Positions 29,048 to 37,952 of a stretch of 64,000 nucleotides of DNA are shown in pieces. Where the stretch lies: contig BMTH01000004.1 of the NCBI GenBank assembly GCA_014649575.1, forward strand, positions 372,001 through 436,000, written 5' to 3'. The first letter of the stretch is position 1. Each line of letters opens with the position of its first letter. The notes below the pieces were generated by a model. The model had not been told where the DNA came from, did not search any database, and was given only the letters and a program-made list of their open reading frames with translations. This stretch comes from Streptomyces griseoincarnatus. Its GTDB lineage: Bacteria > Actinomycetota > Actinomycetes > Streptomycetales > Streptomycetaceae. The translations under genes and the position numbers were made by a program.

Positions 29048-30175
29048 ATGACCGGCACCGCGCCCGTGCCCTTCACCGCCGACGACTACAAGGACCGTAT
29101 GGACCGGGCGGCGCGGCAGGCCGCCGACGCCGGGCTCGCCGGGCTGCTCGTCGCGCCGGGCCCGGACCTGGTGTGGCTCACCGGGTACGCGCCGCCCGCC
29201 GTCACCGAGCGGCTCACCCTGCTGGTCCTGGCCGCCGGCCGGGAACCCGTCCTCGTCGTCCCCACCCTGGAGGCCCCGGACGCCGAGAAGGCCACCGGCG
29301 CGCCCGCCCTCGCCCTGCGCGACTGGACCGACGGCAAGGACCCCTACGCCCTCACCGCCGCCCTCCTCGGCGACCGGGGGCGGTTCGGCGTCAGCGACAA
29401 CGCCTGGGCGCTGCACCTGCTGGGACTCCAGCAGGCGCTCCCCGGGACCTCGTACGTCTCCCTCACCGACGCGCTGCCGATGCTGCGCGCCGTGAAGGAC
29501 GCCGCGGAGCTGGAGCGGCTCGCCGCGGCCGGCGCCGCCGCGGACGCCGCGTTCGAGGAGATCAGGAAAGTCCGCTTCTCCGGCCGTCCGGAGTCCGAGG
29601 TGGCCGCCGACCTCGCCGCGCTGCTGCGCCGCTTCGGCCACTCCCAGGTCGACTTCACCATCGTCGCCTCCGGCCCCAACGGCGCCAACCCGCACCACGA
29701 GGCCGGCGACCGCCGTATCGAGCGCGGCGACATGGTCGTCCTCGACTTCGGCGGCCTGAAGGACGGCTACGGTTCCGACACCTCCCGCACGGTGCACGTC
29801 GGTGAGCCCACCGAGGAGGAGCGCCGGGTGCACGACCTGGTGCGCGAGGCGCAGGAGGCCGGCTTCCGCGCGGTGCGGCCGGGCGCGGCCTGCCAGGACG
29901 TCGACCGGGCGGCCCGCGCGGTCATCGCCGACGCCGGGTACGGCGAGTACTTCGTCCACCGCACCGGGCACGGCATCGGCGTCACCACCCACGAGCCGCC
30001 GTACATGATCGAGGGCGAGGAGCGGCCGCTCGTCCCCGGCATGTGCTTCTCCGTCGAGCCGGGCGTCTACCTGCCGGGTCGGTTCGGGGTGCGGATCGAG
30101 GACATCGTGACCGTCACGGAGGACGGCGGACGGCGGCTGAACGACACGGAGCGGGGGATGGTGATAGTCGACTGA
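29048..30175 (+). CDS. Xaa-Pro aminopeptidase / M24 family metallopeptidase
   Basis: The 375-residue protein has a creatinase-like N-terminal domain (about 1-140) and a pita-bread catalytic domain. The dinuclear metal site is visible: the first aspartate in VVLDFGGL and the second in GSDTSR, the histidine in HRTGHGIGV, glutamates in SVEPGVYL and GVRIEDIV. It should cleave the bond before a penultimate proline or act on a related dipeptide. Cytoplasmic, as no signal peptide is seen. The ATG has GGGAGG nine bases upstream. A degenerate kinase gene follows 65 bases downstream. Confidence 0.93.
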   Translation: MTGTAPVPFTADDYKDRMDRAARQAADAGLAGLLVAPGPDLVWLTGYAPPAVTERLTLLVLAAGREPVLVVPTLEAPDAEKATGAPALALRDWTDGKDPYALTAALLGDRGRFGVSDNAWALHLLGLQQALPGTSYVSLTDALPMLRAVKDAAELERLAAAGAAADAAFEEIRKVRFSGRPESEVAADLAALLRRFGHSQVDFTIVASGPNGANPHHEAGDRRIERGDMVVLDFGGLKDGYGSDTSRTVHVGEPTEEERRVHDLVREAQEAGFRAVRPGAACQDVDRAARAVIADAGYGEYFVHRTGHGIGVTTHEPPYMIEGEERPLVPGMCFSVEPGVYLPGRFGVRIEDIVTVTEDGGRRLNDTERGMVIVD

Positions 30176-30240
30176 GCGGCACCGACCGGCCCCTCGGCCC
30201 CGTCCCCACCCTGCCTCTCCCGAACGGCTACGGCGCGACC

Positions 30241-31191
30241 ATGACCCAGGCACCGACACCCACCGTTGACACCGTCCGCCGACTGGCCCGGTCCCTGCTC
30301 AAGGACAGCGGGCACGGCACGGGCGCGTCCGCCGCCGCCCTCGATGTGCGGCTCGCGGGCGACGGCGCCGACCCCACCACCTGGCTGGTCGGCACCCGGT
30401 ACGTGCTGCACCTCGCCCCGGACCGCGCGACCGGCGTGCGGTGGCGCCGCGAGCTGCGACTGCGCGAGGTGGTGCGCCCGCACGTGTCCGTGGCGCTGCC
30501 CGTCGGGGTGGCGCAGGGCGAGTGGGCGCCCGGCTTGCCGTGCACGCTGGAGACCCGGCTGCCCGGCGGCACGGCGGAGGAGAACACCGTGTCCGCCGTC
30601 GGCGAGACCGACCTGGCGGGCCTGCTCACCGGGCTGCACCAGGTGCCCGTACGGCAGGCCGAGGCGCTGGGTGTGCCCCGCGTGCCGCCGCGCTCGCTGG
30701 AGACCCTGCGGCGGGCGGCCGGGGAGGCCGTGGAACTGCTCGACAAGGCCGACGAGTTCGAGGCGGCGCGGCTGCGCCAGTTCACCCAGGCCGCGACGGT
30801 GCAGCTCGCCGCGCAGGCCGGCTCGGTGGTGCTGGTGCACCACGCCCTCACGGGCGGCAACCTGGTCGTCGGCGCGGACGGCCGGGTGAGGGGGGTGCTC
30901 GGCTGGGACACGGCGGTGGTCGGCGACCCGGCCGAGGACATCGCGGGTCTGGCCCGCGCCGTCGGCGCCCCCGCCGCCGTCCGCGCGGCCACGCTGGCGG
31001 GCTACGGCGCCCGCCCCTGTCTGCGCGGCCTGTGGCTGGCCCGCTGCGACTGCGTCATCCACCTCGCCGAGGCGCTCGTCCACAACGCCACGGCGTCCCT
31101 GCCGCTGCTCCGCACCCGCCTCCGCCGCGCCTGGGAGCCCATCATGCTGGAACGCGTCACCGACCTCCGGGACAGCGACGCGGCGCCGTGA
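30241..31191 (+). CDS. Aminoglycoside-phosphotransferase-fold protein with degenerate active site
   Basis: The 316 residues follow the APH/choline-kinase fold, and the GGN residue of the catalytic loop and VVGDPAEDIAGL are kept. However, the catalytic HGD is replaced by HHA (residues 200-202), removing the catalytic aspartate, and the metal-binding aspartate of the IDW motif is replaced by glycine (LGW, residues 220-222). The protein is therefore likely a pseudokinase that may still bind nucleotide. The other APH-family gene at 45.2-46.1 kb keeps both aspartates. ATG 30241 is chosen from the fold boundary. The gene converges with treZ. Confidence 0.8.
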   Translation: MTQAPTPTVDTVRRLARSLLKDSGHGTGASAAALDVRLAGDGADPTTWLVGTRYVLHLAPDRATGVRWRRELRLREVVRPHVSVALPVGVAQGEWAPGLPCTLETRLPGGTAEENTVSAVGETDLAGLLTGLHQVPVRQAEALGVPRVPPRSLETLRRAAGEAVELLDKADEFEAARLRQFTQAATVQLAAQAGSVVLVHHALTGGNLVVGADGRVRGVLGWDTAVVGDPAEDIAGLARAVGAPAAVRAATLAGYGARPCLRGLWLARCDCVIHLAEALVHNATASLPLLRTRLRRAWEPIMLERVTDLRDSDAAP

Positions 31192-31214
31192 CCCGGCACA
31201 CCGCGGGCGTCCCG

Positions 31215-31246
31215 GGGCGCGGAGCGGGCGGACCCGCCCCGCGCCC
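31215..31246. terminator. Stem-loop between convergent genes
   Basis: Arms 31215-31228 and 31233-31246 pair over 14 positions with one mismatch, around a CGGA loop, between the pseudokinase and treZ stops. Confidence 0.7.
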
Positions 31247-31249
31247 GCC

Positions 31250-32995
31250 TCACTCCTGAAGCAGCACCACCGCCGACTCCCCGGGCAGCCGCAGCAGACC
31301 GTCCGCGCCCGGCACGTCCACCGGCTCCCACGCCGCCAGGACGCGGGCCTCGCGGGAGCCCAGGGGGATGTCGGCCGGTTCGGCGCCCAGGTTCACGGCC
31401 ACGCGGACGTCGCCGCGGCGGAAGGCCAGCCAGCGCCGGTCCTCGTCGTAGGCCACCTTGGTGTCGGCGAGGTCCGGGTCGGTGAGGTCGGGCTGCTCGC
31501 GGCGCACCGCGAGGAGCTGTCCGTACCAGGCCAGCATCCGGGCGTGCGGCTCCCGCTCCGGCTCGGACCAGTCCAGGCAGGAGCGGTCACGGGTGGCCGG
31601 GTCCTGCGGGTCGGGCACGTCCTGCTCCGCCCACCCGTGCGCGGCGAACTCCCGCCGCCGCCCCTGGCTGACCGCCTTCGCGAGCTCCGGGTCGGTGTGG
31701 TCGGTGAAGAACTGCCACGGCGTGCCCGCCGCCCACTCCTCGCCCATGAACAGCATCGGGGTGAACGGCGCGGTCAGTGTCAGCGCCGCCGCGCAGGCCA
31801 GCAGGCCGGGGGAGACCAGCGCGGACAGTCGGTCGCCCTGGGCCCGGTTGCCCACCTGGTCGTGCGTCTGGCTGTAGCCCAGCAGCCGGTGCGCGGCCAC
31901 GCGGGTGCGGTCGAGCGGACGCCCGTGGTGCCGGCCGCGGAAGCTGGAGTAGGTGCCGTCGTGGAAGAAGCCCCCGGTGAGCGTCTTGGCCACGGCCGCC
32001 AGCGGGGCGCGTGCGAAGTCGGCGTAGTAGCCCTGCGACTCGCCCGTCAGGGCGGTGTGCAGGGCGTGGTGGAAGTCGTCGTTCCACTGGGCGTGGATGC
32101 CGAGGCCGCCCCGGTCGCGGGGGGTGATGACCCGCGGGTCGTTGAGGTCGGACTCGGCGATCAGGAACAGCGGCCGGCCGGTGTCGGCGGCCAGCTCGTC
32201 CACGGCCTGCGACAGCTCCTCCAGGAAGTGGCGCGCGCGGGTGTCCACCAGCGCGTGCACCGCGTCGAGACGCAGCCCGTCGATCCGGTGGTCGCGCAGC
32301 CACGCCAGCGCGCTGTCCACGAGGTAGGCGCGCACCTCGTCCGAGCCGGGCGCGTCCAGGTTGACCGCCACGCCCCACGGCGTGTGGTGCGTGTCGGTGA
32401 AGTACGGGCCGAACTGCGGCAGGTAGTTGCCCGACGGGCCCAGGTGGTTGTGCACCACGTCCAGGACGACGCCGAGCCCCAGCCCGTGCGCCCGGTCGAC
32501 GAACCGTTTCAGCCCCTCGGGCCCGCCGTACGGCTCGTGCACGGCCCACAGTGAGACGCCCTCGTACCCCCAGCCGTGCCGGCCGGGGAAGGGGCACACC
32601 GGCATCAACTCCACGTGGGTGACGCCCAGGTCGGCGAGGTGGCCGAGCCGTTCGGCGGCGGCGTCGAAGGTGCCCTCGGGGGTGTAGGTGCCGACGTGCA
32701 TCTCGTACAGCACCGCGCCGGGCAGCGGGCGTCCGGTCCATTCGGCGCTCCACTCGAAGCGGTCGTGGTCGACGACGGCGCTGAGCCCGTCGGGGCCGTC
32801 GGGCTGGCGGCGCGACCTCGGGTCCGGCAGCACCGGACCGTCGTCCAGGGCGAAGCCGTACCGGGAGCCGTCGTGCGCCTCGGCCTCCCCCCGCCACCAC
32901 CCCTCCCGCTCGGGATCGCGCTCCAACGCGCGCGTGACGCCGTCGCACCGGAGCGTCACTCGGCCGGCCTGTGGTGCCCACACCTCGAACTGCAC
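31250..32995 (-). CDS. treZ: Malto-oligosyltrehalose trehalohydrolase
   Basis: TreZ releases free trehalose from maltooligosyl-trehalose made by TreY. The 581-residue protein starts with a carbohydrate-binding module-like fold (MQFEVWAPQAGRV), then a GH13 barrel with DVVHNHLGPSG, the nucleophile aspartate in GLRLDAVHAL, the acid/base glutamate in LIAESDLND and the HDQVGNRAQGDRL region. The start is GTG 32995 with GGGGAA upstream. It is separated from treY by about 5 kb carrying FHA, M14 and SSI genes, whereas these genes are often adjacent in other bacteria. Confidence 0.95.
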   Translation of the reverse strand: MQFEVWAPQAGRVTLRCDGVTRALERDPEREGWWRGEAEAHDGSRYGFALDDGPVLPDPRSRRQPDGPDGLSAVVDHDRFEWSAEWTGRPLPGAVLYEMHVGTYTPEGTFDAAAERLGHLADLGVTHVELMPVCPFPGRHGWGYEGVSLWAVHEPYGGPEGLKRFVDRAHGLGLGVVLDVVHNHLGPSGNYLPQFGPYFTDTHHTPWGVAVNLDAPGSDEVRAYLVDSALAWLRDHRIDGLRLDAVHALVDTRARHFLEELSQAVDELAADTGRPLFLIAESDLNDPRVITPRDRGGLGIHAQWNDDFHHALHTALTGESQGYYADFARAPLAAVAKTLTGGFFHDGTYSSFRGRHHGRPLDRTRVAAHRLLGYSQTHDQVGNRAQGDRLSALVSPGLLACAAALTLTAPFTPMLFMGEEWAAGTPWQFFTDHTDPELAKAVSQGRRREFAAHGWAEQDVPDPQDPATRDRSCLDWSEPEREPHARMLAWYGQLLAVRREQPDLTDPDLADTKVAYDEDRRWLAFRRGDVRVAVNLGAEPADIPLGSREARVLAAWEPVDVPGADGLLRLPGESAVVLLQE

Positions 32996-33179
32996 GGACG
33001 GTTCCCCTTCGTCTGCTCACCGTGATGAAGCGCCTCCATCGTGCGGCATCGGAGATCAATACGCCGGGGGATCCGCCGTTTTGCGGCGGGTGTCGCCCGA
33101 GGTGCGCGTGCCGGGGCCGTGGAGGGAGCGGGCGTACCCCCTCACAGACGGGGTCCTGTCCTCCGTTTACGGGGTTTCT

Positions 33180-33202
33180 GGACAGCTCGCCCCCGGCTGT
33201 CC
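33180..33202. promoter_or_regulatory. Inverted repeat upstream of the FHA gene
   Basis: GGACAGC (33180-33186) and GCTGTCC (33196-33202) are perfect seven-base arms with nine bases between, ending 13 bases before the GTG at 33216. It could be an operator or a leader hairpin. Confidence 0.4.
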
Positions 33203-33215
33203 GACAATCGACCGC

Positions 33216-33767
33216 GTGACGTCGTCCTTCGAGTTCTCCACGTACCCCGCGCGGCTCTCCGACGCGGAGCGCGACAAGGCGCTGAGTGTGCTGCGGGACG
33301 GCGTCGCCAAGGGCCGCCTCTCCCACGACACGTTCATCCGGCGCATGGAACTGGCGCTCGTGGCGCGGCGCGCCGACGAACTCACCGCGCTCACCGCCGA
33401 CCTCCCGCGCGAGAACCGCTTCTCGCGCGTGGTGTTCGGCTCGGTGGAGGCGGTATCCGGGTTCACCGTGCGGCTGCGCCGTGCCTGGCGGGCCGAGAAG
33501 CTGCCGAAGCTGCTGCTGCCGCACCCCGCGCACGGACACCCGCTGCGGATAGGGCGCGACCCGGCCAGCGGACTGCGGCTCACCCACGAGACGGTCTCCC
33601 GCGTGCACGCCGAACTCACCCGTCAGGGCGGCCTGTGGGTGCTGCGCGACCTCGGCTCCACCAACGGCACGACGGTGAACGGCCGTCGGGTGGTCGGCGC
33701 GGCCGTGGTCCGCGAGGGGGACCAGGTGGGTTTCGGCCGGATCGTCTACCGTCTCTCCGTCAACTGA
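33216..33767 (+). CDS. DUF1707 and FHA domain protein
   Basis: The 183-residue protein joins an N-terminal DUF1707 helix bundle (about 5-65, LSDAERDKALSVLRDGVAKG) to a C-terminal FHA domain (about 95-180). FHA motifs are RIGRDP, the SRVHAEL block and GSTNGTTVNG, which bind phosphothreonine peptides. It is probably a reader of a Ser/Thr kinase, but no kinase gene is adjacent. It diverges from treZ. GTG 33216 is chosen because the DUF1707 domain starts just after it. Confidence 0.9.
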   Translation: MTSSFEFSTYPARLSDAERDKALSVLRDGVAKGRLSHDTFIRRMELALVARRADELTALTADLPRENRFSRVVFGSVEAVSGFTVRLRRAWRAEKLPKLLLPHPAHGHPLRIGRDPASGLRLTHETVSRVHAELTRQGGLWVLRDLGSTNGTTVNGRRVVGAAVVREGDQVGFGRIVYRLSVN

Positions 33768-33901
33768 CGGGCGTATACACCTTGTTGGTGGGTAACGGTG
33801 TTGACGCCGCCCCGAGCGCGTGACTGACTGTAGGGGTACCTCGCACTCCCCGTACTTCCTGCTCGAAGACCTCCGCGCTTCCCGCACGGCCTGTACTTCC
33901 G

Positions 33902-35287
33902 GTGGACGACGGCGTCGCTTCGTGGAGGTGTGACCTGACGCCCCTCCTGAGCTATCCGACCGTCGACGAACTCGGCGCGCGGGCCGCCTCCCTCGCCGCC
34001 CGCCATCCCCGCGACGCGCGTCTGCGCCGCGTCGGCGTCTCCCGCGCGGGCACCCCCCTGTGGCTGCTCGGTGTCGGCCACGGAAGCCGCCAGGCCCTCG
34101 TCGTCGCGGGACCCCACGCCAACGAACCGGTGGGCGGCGCCACCGTGCTGCGGCTGGCGGAGCACGCCCTCGCCGACCGCCGCTTCACCGACGGCGCCGA
34201 CGTCACCTGGAACTTGCTGCTCTGCCTCGACCCCGACGGCCTGCGCCACAACGAGCGCTGGCTGACCGGCCCTTACACCCTCGGCCGCCACTTCCGTCAC
34301 TTCTACCGCCCCGGCTTCCTGGAACAGCCCGAGTGGCTGCCGGACGGCGCCGCGTCCGCCGCGCTGCCGGAGACCCGCGCGCTGCTCGCCCTCCAGGACG
34401 AGCTGCGCCCCTTCCTCCAGTGCTCCCTGCACGGCGTGGACGTCGGCGGCGGCTTCGTCGAGCTCACCCACGAGCTGCCGGGCCTCGACCGCCGGGTCGC
34501 CGCCGTCGCCGCCCGCCTCGGCGTGCCGCGCGAACTCGGCGCGTACGACGCGCTGTACTGGCCCGGTCTCGGCCCCGCCGTCTACCTCATACCGCCACCG
34601 CGGCGCCGGGACCTGGCCGCCGCCATCACCGAGGCGGCCGTGGAGTCGACGTGGTACCACCCCTACGGGTACGGCACGGTCACCGCGGTCGTGGAGGCGC
34701 CGATGTGGGGCGTCGCCGCCGTCGGGAACGGCGCCCCGCACCCCGACCCGGACGCGGAGCTGCGGTCCGTCAGCCGCACCCTGCGCCGGGACACCGGGCT
34801 GCTCGGTGAGCTGGCGGCGCGGATCCGCCCGTACGTCGCGGGCGTGCCCGACGCGGACCGGCTGCTCGCCCCGGTCGAGGACTACCTCCTGGTCTGCCCG
34901 GGCCTCGCGGACGCCTGGGACCCCGACTGCGGGAACGATTCTGCGCGTCCGTTGCCGCCCATGACGACCGCCCACCTGGCCGCGCTGCGCCTCGCGGGAA
35001 GGCGCCTCGCCCTGCGCACCGCCGGTCTGCTGCACCAGCTCGTCACCCGTGCCGGGCGCGACCCGGCCGACGCGCTGCCCGAGCTGAACCGGCTGATGGA
35101 CGCGCGTTGCGCGGACCTCCGGGACACGCTCGGCGCCCGCTGGATCCCCGTGGACCGCCAGGCGGAGTACCAGGCCCGGGTGATCCGCGCCGTGTGCGCC
35201 CTGGCCGTACGGAGGACACCCGGAGCCTCCCGTTCGGGTGAGCCGGGCTGGGGCCCCGGGCCCGCCGTGCCGATGCACCGGGAATGA
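33902..35287 (+). CDS. M14-family zinc carboxypeptidase (copy A)
   Basis: The 461-residue protein has the M14 zinc site: H and E in PHANEP (about residues 70-74), the third ligand histidine in SLHGVD (about 176), and the catalytic glutamate in VVEAPMW (about 264). No signal peptide is seen, so cytoplasmic action is expected unless export is non-classical. GTG 33902 has no ribosome site; a perfect GGAGG (33924-33928) lies six bases before an in-frame CTG at 33935, which is also where similarity to copy B begins, so a CTG start is possible. The last four bases overlap the SSI gene start. Confidence 0.88.
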   Translation: MDDGVASWRCDLTPLLSYPTVDELGARAASLAARHPRDARLRRVGVSRAGTPLWLLGVGHGSRQALVVAGPHANEPVGGATVLRLAEHALADRRFTDGADVTWNLLLCLDPDGLRHNERWLTGPYTLGRHFRHFYRPGFLEQPEWLPDGAASAALPETRALLALQDELRPFLQCSLHGVDVGGGFVELTHELPGLDRRVAAVAARLGVPRELGAYDALYWPGLGPAVYLIPPPRRRDLAAAITEAAVESTWYHPYGYGTVTAVVEAPMWGVAAVGNGAPHPDPDAELRSVSRTLRRDTGLLGELAARIRPYVAGVPDADRLLAPVEDYLLVCPGLADAWDPDCGNDSARPLPPMTTAHLAALRLAGRRLALRTAGLLHQLVTRAGRDPADALPELNRLMDARCADLRDTLGARWIPVDRQAEYQARVIRAVCALAVRRTPGASRSGEPGWGPGPAVPMHRE

Positions 35288-35709
35288 CGCACACCTCAGT
35301 GAAGACGGTAGGGGCGGGGCTGTCCGCCGCCGCCCTCCTCGTGCTCGCCGGCGCGACGCCCGCCGCCCACGCGGACACCTCGCCGGAACCCGGGAACTGG
35401 CTGATGCTCAGCGTGAGTCACGGGGAGGCCCCGGCGGCCGGGGCGGAGGGCGGCACGCTGCTGCGGTGCGACCCGCCCGGCGGTGGCCACCCGCACGCGG
35501 AGGAGGCCTGCGCGCAGCTGTCGGCCGCGGACGGCCGCATCACCACCCTCCCCGCGGAGAACACCCTCTGCCCGATGATCCACGCCCCGGTGACGGCCCA
35601 CGCGGAGGGCGTGTGGCGCGACCGCCCGGTCACCTGGTCGGAGACCTTCCCGAACACCTGCGCCCTGCGTGCCCACACGGGGGCGCTGTTCGCGCTCGAC
35701 GGGACGTGA
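35284..35709 (+). CDS. Subtilisin-inhibitor-family (SSI-like) secreted protease inhibitor
   Basis: This 141-residue secreted inhibitor has a signal peptide ending near AAHA/D (residues 30-31) and an SSI domain with four cysteines (62, 76, 96, 125) in the family pattern, giving two disulfides. The reactive loop CPMIHAPVT places methionine 98 at P1, as in the classical subtilisin inhibitor. The domain also keeps CDPPGGGHP. ATG 35284 overlaps the stop of the upstream carboxypeptidase (ATGA), so the two are translationally coupled. It would act outside the cell on serine proteases. Confidence 0.94.
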   Translation: MTHTSVKTVGAGLSAAALLVLAGATPAAHADTSPEPGNWLMLSVSHGEAPAAGAEGGTLLRCDPPGGGHPHAEEACAQLSAADGRITTLPAENTLCPMIHAPVTAHAEGVWRDRPVTWSETFPNTCALRAHTGALFALDGT

Positions 35710-35864
35710 GACGCAGGGTGCCGTCCGACGGGCGCGGGAGGACACACCGGCCGGCGTGCCGCTTTCCTCGGTGAGGGGGAGCTGACCCTGACGGCGAGTC
35801 AGGCCACCCAGGGCGCCGCCCGACGCCGGGGTCCTGGGGCGTCGGACAGCCGACGGCCCGCCCT

Positions 35865-36410
35865 GCTGCCCGGCTCGCGCCGGCTCACCCTGGGTGCTTC
35901 GGCGCGCCTTGCCGGGGTGGCCGGCGGGGCGACGGCGTCTGCATGGGGCCTGGTGCCCGGCCGTGAGAGCCGGGTGGCCGGGTTCGTAGGGCGGCGCCTC
36001 GCACTGGCGTGCTGCCCGGTTCGCGCTGGGTGCTCCGGCAGGCCTTGCCGGGATGGCCGGCGGGGTTGAGGCGTCTGCATGGGGCACGGTGCCCGGCCGT
36101 GACAGCCGGGTGGCCGGGTTCGTAGGGCGGCGCCTCGCACTGGCGTGCTGCCCGGTTCGCGCTGGGTGCTCCGGCAGGCCTTGCCGGGATGGCCGGCGGG
36201 GTTGAGGCGTCTGCATGGGGCACGGTGCCCGGCCGTGACAGCCGGGTGGCCGGGTTCGTAGGGCGGCGCCCCGCACTGGCGTGCTGCCCGGTTCGCGCCG
36301 GGTGCTCCGGCTCGCCTTGCCGGGATGGCCGGGGCGGGGTTGACGGCGCCTGCACAGGGCCAGCCCGGCCGTGACGACCGGGTCGCCGGGCCCGTAGGGC
36401 GGCGCCCCGC
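35865..36410. repeat. Tandem 136-bp repeat, about four copies
   Basis: Two central units (36001-36136 and 36137-36272) are virtually identical; an outer copy starts near 35865 and another ends near 36410, both diverged. Each unit contains GCCGGGATGGCC, GGCGTCTGCA and CGTAGGGCGGCGCC blocks with hairpin potential. Since 136 is not a multiple of three, reading frames rotate from unit to unit, so the tract is non-coding. It fills the gap between the SSI gene and the convergent carboxypeptidase. Confidence 0.93.
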
Positions 36411-36476
36411 ACCCGAGGGCGCGGGACGACTGCCCCGCGTCCCGCCCGGCCGGGGCGGCGTGCCGCCCCGGCCCCC

Positions 36477-37733
36477 TCACATCAGCCCCGCCCGCGCCTG
36501 CCGCGCCGCCGCCACCACCGTGCGGGACTGGTGTTCCACCTGGTGGCGGACCGGGACCCAGCGGGCGCGGAAGCGGGTGGCGAAGGCGTCGCTCCAGTGG
36601 GCGACCAGGTGGTCCAGGCGGGCCGCCGCCTGGGCGTCGGTGTCGCGCAGCGCGCGCCGCAGCATCGCCGCCGCCCGCAGCGGCACGCGGCGCGCGAAGG
36701 CGTCCACGCTGCCGACGTAGGCGCGGGTGCCGTCCGCGGGAGGGGTGCGGACCAGGTCGGCGGCCAGTCCCGGCACCAGCTCGAGCACCCAGGCGGCCGC
36801 CCGCAGCAGCGGACCGTCGGCCTCGGTGGGCGGCGGCCCCGGCCGTACGTCCTCCAGCACGTGCCGCACCGCGTCCGCGTCCCGCAACAGCCGTTCCGCG
36901 AGCGCGTGCATCGCGGTGTCCGGCGCCGGGTGCGGGGCCGGGTCGTCGACCAGGTCGCTCGCCCACATCGGTACCTCGACCACCGCGGTCAGACCGCCGT
37001 ACCGGTGCGCGTGGTACCAGGTGCTGTGCCGGGCGTCGTCGCTCAGGCTCGGATAGGCCGGGGCCGCCTCCGGCGCGGGCATCACGTGCACGCCGGGACC
37101 CGACGCGGGCCAGCCCGCCGCGTCCGAGGCGCCCGTCTCGACGGGGATGTGCAGCTCGGCCGCCGACTTGGCGAACGGCTCCGCGAGCCCGGGCACGTCC
37201 CGCGTCAACTGCACCCAGCTGCCGCCCAGGTCCGTGCCGTGCAGGGACACCTGGAGGAACGGCCGCAGCTCGTCGATCACCCCGGTCAGCGCCCGCGTCT
37301 CCGGGGGCAGCCGGTCGGCGGGCAGCACCGAGGGCGCCCACTCCGGCTGCTCGGAGCCTGCCGGGCGGAAGAAGCCCAGGTGGTAGTCGTACAGGCTGCG
37401 CGGCGCGGGCGTGACGTGCAGGCTCGCCCCGTCGGGGTCCGCGCACAGCAGGAAGTGCCAGGAGACGCCGTCACGCAGCTCCCGCTCGAGCAGGGTCCGC
37501 CGGGCCAGCGCCAGCAGCGTCCCGTTGCCCGCGGGCTCGTTGGCGTGGGCGCCGGCCACGACCAGGACGGCGTGCCGGGCGCGTCCCACGGACAGCAGGT
37601 GCAGCGGCCGTCCCCCGCGGGACGCCCCCACCTGCCGCAGCACACACAGACCCGGCCACTGGATCGCCAGCGCCCGGGCGGAGAAGACCAGTTCGGCCAC
37701 CGTCGGATAGCGCGACTCCCGCAGCGGACCCAC
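36477..37733 (-). CDS. M14-family zinc carboxypeptidase (copy B)
   Basis: A 418-residue paralogue of copy A. Zinc ligands are in AHANEPAGN and SLHGTDLGGSWVQL, with the STWYHAHRYGGLTAVVEVPMW block holding the catalytic glutamate. No signal peptide is seen. The start is GTG 37733, though a ribosome site at usual spacing is not clear. It points towards copy A across the SSI gene and the repeat tract, giving an inverted pair of related peptidase genes. Confidence 0.88.
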   Translation of the reverse strand: MGPLRESRYPTVAELVFSARALAIQWPGLCVLRQVGASRGGRPLHLLSVGRARHAVLVVAGAHANEPAGNGTLLALARRTLLERELRDGVSWHFLLCADPDGASLHVTPAPRSLYDYHLGFFRPAGSEQPEWAPSVLPADRLPPETRALTGVIDELRPFLQVSLHGTDLGGSWVQLTRDVPGLAEPFAKSAAELHIPVETGASDAAGWPASGPGVHVMPAPEAAPAYPSLSDDARHSTWYHAHRYGGLTAVVEVPMWASDLVDDPAPHPAPDTAMHALAERLLRDADAVRHVLEDVRPGPPPTEADGPLLRAAAWVLELVPGLAADLVRTPPADGTRAYVGSVDAFARRVPLRAAAMLRRALRDTDAQAAARLDHLVAHWSDAFATRFRARWVPVRHQVEHQSRTVVAAARQARAGLM

Positions 37734-37952
37734 CCCCCGTCACCGCCCGCACTCGCACTGCGCAGTACCCCACGGCCGCGAGACGGTGTCAAGGGCGGTG
37801 CGGGGGAGCCGCCAGGGGGCGCTCAGAGGCACGCCGCGGCCCTCTTCCCGCACGTCGGCCGTCCCGAGCCCACCACGCGTCCCGCGGGCTCCGCACCGGC
37901 CGTGCGGCGACCGCGCACCGTCCTGCACAGCGCCCCGCGGTCGGAGCCACCG

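Noticed and set aside
28446..29051. Plus-strand frame of about 200 codons before the M24 peptidase
   Set aside because: Arg/Cys/Ala-rich, no motif, and overlaps the promoter and ribosome site of the next gene.
30241..31191. Aminoglycoside resistance gene
   Set aside because: The fold matches, but catalytic and metal-binding aspartates are missing, so resistance by phosphorylation is unlikely.
35799..36412. Minus-strand frames with repeated peptide words in the 136-bp tract
   Set aside because: The unit is not a multiple of three, so the words appear in rotating frames; no start signal or known domain.
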